Below, piece after piece: positions 5,871 through 9,275 of a stretch of DNA of 9,275 nt. Position numbers and translations under genes: made by a program. The DNA is taken from the NCBI GenBank assembly GCA_023429275.1, contig JAEYWB010000211.1:1-9275 (forward strand), given 5' to 3'. This DNA comes from Planctomycetota bacterium. Its GTDB lineage: Bacteria; Planctomycetota; Planctomycetia; Planctomycetales; Planctomycetaceae. Under the pieces are notes generated by a model. The model ran no database searches. It was given only the letters and a program-made list of their open reading frames with translations, and had not been told where the DNA came from. The stretch's first letter is position 1. Every line of letters begins with the position of its first letter.

Positions 5871-7841
5871 CTACTGCGCGGCCGGCGTCGCAATCGTCCG
5901 TTGCGGCGGGGTGAAGCGGAAGGCGGCCGGGCGGAGGGCCTTCCGTTCGGCGCCATCTTCCAGGGCTTCCTCGGGCCATGGGCCTTCGGCCACCGCGACG
6001 CCGACATATTCCAGCAGCGTCCCGGTCTCGAAGTGCATGTTCCGGATGCTCGTCCCGTAGTCGACGAGCGAGTCGTAGTAGTGGCTTTCCGACGCGGCCA
6101 GCCGACGCTGGGCGTCGAGGACGAGATTCAGAGGAGCCTTGTCCGCCTCGAACTGCGCCTGCAGGGCCATGACGCGGTCCTTGGCCGCCTCGCGACGGTT
6201 GTAGACCGTCTGGACGATCTTGTAGGCCCGCTCGGTTTCGGCGAGGGCGTTGCTCAAGTCGTGGACGACCTTCTTCTCCTGCTCACGCAGCACCGCCTGC
6301 TCGCGGGCGAGCAGGAACTCCGCATTGCGGACCGCCGCGTGCCCCTGGCGATACCCGAGGGGGATCGAAAGCTCTCCGCCAAACTGCCATTCCTGGAAGT
6401 CGCCGCCGGTCATGTTCTGGTAGGCGCTGTGGAACGGGTTCGGGTTCCGCTGCGGATCGAGCAGCTCATCCCCGAGCCCGCGGAGGCGGTACAGCGCGAC
6501 GGCGTCGAGCTGCGGCAGCAGGTAGTTCCGGCTGGCAAGCAGCTCCATCTCGCGGCGTTTGATCATCCACTTCTGGCGGCGGAGCTCGGTCCGCTTCGTG
6601 AGCCCTTCGCCGAGACTGAGGTCCCAGTCGAAGACGATCTTCGCGCGGGGAGGCTCGTCGAGGGGGCGAATAAGGACCCCTTCCGTGATCGGCAGTCCGA
6701 CCAGGTATCGCAGCCGCCGTTCGGCGACCTGGACACCGGCGCTGGCGCGGAATGTTCCCGCGGCGCTCCCGTTGTTGGTGCGCGTGCCGTCGGTCAGGCG
6801 TCCGGCCAGGGCGTTCTCGACGTCTTCCTGGAAGCGGTAGAACTGCTCGCGCGCTTCGGCTTCCTTGTCGGCTTCACCACCGACCCGTTCTTTCTCACGA
6901 AGGGCGGCGACCCGCCGCCATGTCTGGAGCGCCGAGTTCCGGGCGGCGATCTTCGCGTCGAGATCGCGGTAGGCGTAGTAGAGGTCCCAGTAGGCGTTCT
7001 CGACGTCGGCGACGAAGTCGCGGGCGGAGAGCTCGAAATCGGCGATGCTGATGTCGGTGTTGGCCCGGGCGATCAGGACGCCGGTGTAGAGGCCGGGGGT
7101 GCGGCTCGCTCCCGCGATGCGGTTGAAGTCGAGTCCCCCACCCTTCAGCAGGGCCTGGCGGTACTCGAGTTCGACGTTCGCTTCCCAGGCCGAGTAGAAG
7201 GCGTTGCCGGGGGCGTTGTTCGCGTCGTATCGGACGTTGTGGCGGATGGCCATCTCGCCGCCGATGGCGTTCCGCTTGTCGATCTGGGACTGGAAGACCG
7301 CGGCGTGCTGACGGAGCAGCCGGGTTCCCCCGCCGAAGAAGATGTTGTTCAGCGCCCGGTCGTTGTTCTCGAAATACAGGCTCGTCGCGAAGTTCGCGTC
7401 GAAGTTCGAAAGGGCCGCCTGCACGCCGTACCGGGGATCGGTCTCCGAAACGGCCGGATCCATGGTCGACTTGAGACCGGACGGGCTCCGAAGGACCAGA
7501 CCTCCGAGGTCGCGGAAGACCTTGGAGTTCGTCAGGGCGGTCTTGACGGTCTCCTCGAGCGTCAGATCCTGGTACTGAGGCGGCTGATCGAGTTCGAGGC
7601 TCAGGGGACGCAGAGCGAGGTGCTCCGCCGGCATGACCTCATTGAGTTCCGGGTATTCGACCTGCGTGGCCGCTTCCACATAGGGCTGCGACTCGGTCCC
7701 GACCGCCGTCAGTGCCTCGCCAGCGCTTGGGGAGGCACATCCTCCCCCGACCAGACCCGCAAGAGAGAGCGCAAGGCCGCATACCGACCGCCGGATGCCC
7801 GGCTCGGCAATGCCTCCCTCCCTGGATGAAGCTCTGCTCAT
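5871..7841 (-). CDS. TolC-family outer-membrane efflux protein, probable lipoprotein
   Basis: A 656-residue TolC-like protein, the outer-membrane channel of tripartite efflux or type I secretion. The N-terminus (residues 1-35) has an Arg-Arg pair (17-18), a hydrophobic stretch, and GGGC at 32-35 just before Ser/Ala-rich sequence. This looks like a lipoprotein signal with an imperfect lipobox (Gly at -3). The two OEP repeats show the usual long amphipathic helices: LTLEETVKTALTNSKVFRDL (about 93-112), DFVADVENAYWDLYYAYRDL (about 275-294), VQVAERRLRYLVGLP (370-384), then NYLLPQLDAVALY, ELSIPLGYRQGHAAVRNAEF and VLDAQRRLAASESHYYDSLV (about 574-593). It is longer than E. coli TolC because of an extra segment around residues 115-260. 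No adaptor or inner-membrane pump is nearby, so it may serve distant partners. The ATG at 7841 is preferred over ATG 7850 and TTG 7883 for its compact signal peptide; none has a good Shine-Dalgarno. Confidence 0.88.
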   Translation of the reverse strand: MSRASSREGGIAEPGIRRSVCGLALSLAGLVGGGCASPSAGEALTAVGTESQPYVEAATQVEYPELNEVMPAEHLALRPLSLELDQPPQYQDLTLEETVKTALTNSKVFRDLGGLVLRSPSGLKSTMDPAVSETDPRYGVQAALSNFDANFATSLYFENNDRALNNIFFGGGTRLLRQHAAVFQSQIDKRNAIGGEMAIRHNVRYDANNAPGNAFYSAWEANVELEYRQALLKGGGLDFNRIAGASRTPGLYTGVLIARANTDISIADFELSARDFVADVENAYWDLYYAYRDLDAKIAARNSALQTWRRVAALREKERVGGEADKEAEAREQFYRFQEDVENALAGRLTDGTRTNNGSAAGTFRASAGVQVAERRLRYLVGLPITEGVLIRPLDEPPRAKIVFDWDLSLGEGLTKRTELRRQKWMIKRREMELLASRNYLLPQLDAVALYRLRGLGDELLDPQRNPNPFHSAYQNMTGGDFQEWQFGGELSIPLGYRQGHAAVRNAEFLLAREQAVLREQEKKVVHDLSNALAETERAYKIVQTVYNRREAAKDRVMALQAQFEADKAPLNLVLDAQRRLAASESHYYDSLVDYGTSIRNMHFETGTLLEYVGVAVAEGPWPEEALEDGAERKALRPAAFRFTPPQRTIATPAAQ

Positions 7842-7953
7842 CTCGATCATGCCCGAAGTGTGGACCCCGCCACCCCACTTCAAATTTCGGATCGCATCGG
7901 GTAACTCCCTGAACCTGAACCCATCGGGAGGATTGGATTGAGCTGATTCTCAA

Positions 7954-7968
7954 GCGTAGCCTCCTCCT
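7954..7968 (-). promoter_or_regulatory. Strong ribosome binding site in the TolC leader, not in the TolC frame
   Basis: On the minus strand AGGAGGAG (7968-7961) stands exactly 7 bases before a TTG (7953-7951). That TTG opens a 104-codon frame ending at 7639 that overlaps the TolC start in another frame. The frame's composition does not look like a protein, so it is either a leader ORF, a decoy, or the site belongs to a TolC start separated by a sequencing or real frameshift. It is the best Shine-Dalgarno in this region, while the TolC starts have none. Confidence 0.3.
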
Positions 7969-7973
7969 AACCG

Positions 7974-7991
7974 CCCCATTTTTGGGGTTTT
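7974..7991 (+). terminator. Terminator-like hairpin in the divergent spacer
   Basis: CCCCA (7974-7978) pairs with TGGGG (7983-7987) around TTTT, and TTTT follows (7988-7991), so in the plus direction this has the form of a short intrinsic terminator. No plus-strand gene is upstream of it. It could stop transcripts escaping across the TolC gene. On the minus strand it has no T-run but would be a hairpin in the TolC leader. Confidence 0.35.
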
Positions 7992-8026
7992 CGTGAAATC
8001 AGGAATCTTGTAGTCAAGCGGCCGCC

Positions 8027-8102
8027 GGTCGGTTCGCAGTCGGCCCGGTTCTCCCTACAACCGGTAGCTTCCTAACCGACCTGTCGGACTTTTTCCCGAC
8101 TG
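8027..8102 (+). promoter_or_regulatory. Inverted-repeat cluster, candidate structured leader RNA
   Basis: Within 76 bases GGTCGGTT (8027-8034) can pair with AACCGACC (8074-8081), CCGGTT (8045-8050) with AACCGG (8059-8064), and GTCGG (8083-8087) with CCGAC (8096-8100). An alternative 7-bp pairing, CAGTCGG (8037-8043) with CCGACTG (8096-8102), competes with the last one and could form a pseudoknot with the first. The pentamer GTCGG/CCGAC occurs five times. Such nested and mutually exclusive stems are typical of cis-regulatory RNAs, or of a clustered protein-binding site. The strand is assumed: it would lie about 170 bases before the thioredoxin gene start. No known riboswitch class is recognised. 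Confidence 0.35.
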
Positions 8103-8212
8103 GATCGCTCGCCCAAATCTGGAGGAGTCCACTGCGTCGATACCCACGGATGGACCGTCGAAGAAATGGATCGGGAACACGGCCTGCGCGCCCCTCGACG
8201 AACCTTTCCGCC

Positions 8213-8231
8213 AGCGAGCGCTTCGCTCGCT
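8213..8231 (+). repeat. 8-bp perfect hairpin in the thioredoxin leader
   Basis: AGCGAGCG (8213-8220) pairs with CGCTCGCT (8224-8231) around CTT. No T-run follows, so it is not a terminator. It sits 38 bases before the start codon of the thioredoxin gene and could be an mRNA structure or a short palindromic repeat element. Confidence 0.45.
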
Positions 8232-8251
8232 CAACCCGATCCGGCCGCGCA

Positions 8252-8268
8252 ACCAGGAGCCACCTGGT
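8252..8268 (+). promoter_or_regulatory. Hairpin overlapping the thioredoxin Shine-Dalgarno
   Basis: AGGAG (8255-8259) is 10 bases upstream of ATG 8270 and decides that start. ACCAGG (8252-8257) can pair with CCTGGT (8263-8268), leaving AGCCA as the loop, so three of five Shine-Dalgarno bases are in the stem and the other two in the loop. Folding would limit ribosome access. Confidence 0.4.
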
Positions 8269-8269
8269 C

Positions 8270-9166
8270 ATGCGTAGGATGTTGCTAGCTAAGGTTTTAG
8301 GATGCCTCCTCCTCTTCGGAGGAGCGGTTGCCTCGGCCCAGAGCCCCGGCCCGGTCTGGATGACCGACTTCGAAAAGGCCCGGACGCTGGCCGCGCAGAG
8401 CGGGAAGCCGCTTCTGGTCCACTTCTATGCGGAGTGGTGCGGTCCGTGTATGCAGATGGAGCAGAAGGTCCTGAATCAGCCCGCGGTCCGCAAAGAGCTC
8501 GAGCAGCGGGTCGTGGCGGTGAAGATCGACGTCGACCATAACGCGAAGCTGTCAAAGCGTTTCGGTGTCGAAAAGCTTCCGACGGACATCATCGTCGAGC
8601 CGACCGGCTCGGGGACGCAGCTCCTGGAAGCTCAGGGATTCCACCCGGTTGAAGAGTATCGCCAGGAGATCATCGTCCGGGGTGCCAACCGGTACTCGGA
8701 ACTGCTCGCGAAACGCAAGGCCGATGAGGCCAGGGCGCTCGCTAGGGCGAATGAGGGAGCTGGAAAGGCTGGAGCGACTGCGGAAGCGAAGCTCGAAAAC
8801 CGCCTGATGCTCGACGGCTACTGCCCTGTCACCCTCTGGAAGAATCGCCGCTGGGTGAAAGGGAATACCGAGTTCAAGGTCGAGCATCGCGGACAGCACT
8901 ACTACCTGGCCGACGAAGTGGTGATGAAGGAGTTCAAGGACAACCCCGAGCGGTATGCTCCGCGGTTCATGGGGTGCGACCCGACGATGGTGCTCGAGCA
9001 GGAACGGGCCATCAAGGGGGACACCAAGTTTGCGGCGTTCTACGACGAAGAACTCTACATGTTCACGTCGGAAGAGAACCGGAAGAAGTTCAAGGCCAGC
9101 CCGGACCGGTACACCCGTGCCCGTGTTGTGTTCGAAGTGAACGACATCGAAGTCGTCACCCGCTGA
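8270..9166 (+). CDS. Secreted thioredoxin-fold protein fused to tandem YHS-like modules
   Basis: A 298-residue protein. The start at ATG 8270 is supported by AGGAG 10 bases upstream and a clear Sec signal peptide (MRRMLLAKVLGCLLLFGGAV, likely cut after ASA at residue 23); the in-frame extension upstream to 8150 is Arg/Ser-rich and rejected. Residues 30-145 form a thioredoxin domain of the Thioredoxin_7/DsbD-gamma kind: the active site WCGPC (Cys57, Cys60) follows LLVHFYAE, and the cis-proline is Pro104 in EKLPTDIIV. An Ala/Glu/Lys-rich linker (145-175) leads to two YHS-like halves: LDGYCPVTLWKNRRWVKGN with HRGQHYYLAD and FKDNPERYAP (181-231), then KFAAFYDEELYMFTSEE and FKASPDRY (253-281). The first half keeps Cys185; Cys236 follows it, and the second has no Cys. 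By family knowledge it should act as a periplasmic thiol oxidoreductase; the YHS role, perhaps metal binding, is inference. It is divergent from TolC. Confidence 0.85.
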   Translation: MRRMLLAKVLGCLLLFGGAVASAQSPGPVWMTDFEKARTLAAQSGKPLLVHFYAEWCGPCMQMEQKVLNQPAVRKELEQRVVAVKIDVDHNAKLSKRFGVEKLPTDIIVEPTGSGTQLLEAQGFHPVEEYRQEIIVRGANRYSELLAKRKADEARALARANEGAGKAGATAEAKLENRLMLDGYCPVTLWKNRRWVKGNTEFKVEHRGQHYYLADEVVMKEFKDNPERYAPRFMGCDPTMVLEQERAIKGDTKFAAFYDEELYMFTSEENRKKFKASPDRYTRARVVFEVNDIEVVTR

Positions 9167-9209
9167 TTTCGAGTCTCCCGGCCAGCAGCCGGCGATGCGA
9201 GAGCCTCCG

Positions 9210-9248
9210 ATCCCGACCGCGACATTTCGCGGCCGGGATTGTTTGTTT
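9210..9248 (+). terminator. Intrinsic terminator of the thioredoxin gene
   Basis: ATCCCG (9210-9215) pairs with CGGGAT (9234-9239) and CCGCGA (9217-9222) with TCGCGG (9227-9232), with one A-C mismatch between the two helices and a CATT loop. The T-rich run TGTTTGTTT follows directly (9240-9248). It starts 43 bases after the stop codon, so the gene is probably the last of its transcript. Confidence 0.85.
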
Positions 9249-9275
9249 CGGAGCCGTCAGCTGACAGCGATCAGC

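Noticed and set aside
5487..7829. Very long plus-strand open frame of 780 codons opposite the TolC gene
   Set aside because: It is antisense to a gene with clear TolC family features; its Val/Gly/Arg/Asp-rich, low-complexity translation is the usual shadow of a GC3-biased gene.
8150..8269. N-terminal extension of the thioredoxin frame
   Set aside because: It would put an Arg-rich tail before a perfect signal peptide, and GGAGGAG (8121-8127) is 22 bases from that ATG; the start at 8270 fits better.

Overview
The window is GC-rich, strongly GC-biased at third codon positions, and loosely packed, with long intergenic stretches and decayed genes. A large leucine-rich-repeat protein, a TolC-family outer-membrane protein, a relic of a von Willebrand A protein of the kind found with TadG-like modules, and a periplasmic thioredoxin fused to YHS-like modules all fit a Gram-negative bacterium. 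Planctomycetota is my best guess, by inference from gene types only. No rRNA, tRNA, CRISPR array or intact mobile element was seen.

Left part (1-2150). A minus-strand EamA/DMT transporter runs off the left edge. It has a GTG start with a GGAGG ribosome binding site, and upstream lies a promoter-like pair overlapping a perfect TTGAAC-N3-GTTCAA palindrome. A long gap with no gene follows, then an unreported-size two-helix membrane protein of 58 residues at 871-1047. Next comes what looks like a gene graveyard: a DUF2726 nuclease-like gene broken by an in-frame TAG (1078-1380, minus), a small 75-residue protein with a winged-helix look (1528-1755, plus), and the last 59 codons of a vWA-domain gene (1853-2032, minus).

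Middle (2190-5845). A 1002-residue cytoplasmic LRR protein has RNase-inhibitor-like repeats followed by about 350 residues of non-repeat sequence. It is followed by a 136-residue membrane-anchored small protein with a lipocalin-like 'GTW' start.

Right part (5871-9275). A 656-residue TolC-family efflux component on the minus strand and a secreted thioredoxin-YHS protein on the plus strand are transcribed divergently from a 428-base spacer. That spacer is full of inverted repeats: a terminator-like hairpin, a nested stem cluster with alternative pairings, an 8-bp hairpin, and a hairpin that overlaps the thioredoxin gene's Shine-Dalgarno. The thioredoxin gene ends at a very clear intrinsic terminator. 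No obvious shared pathway links all the genes. TolC and the thioredoxin protein both act in the cell envelope and may share regulation from the spacer. The most unusual signals are the structured leader, the uncharacterised C-terminus of the LRR protein, and the decayed-gene cluster.
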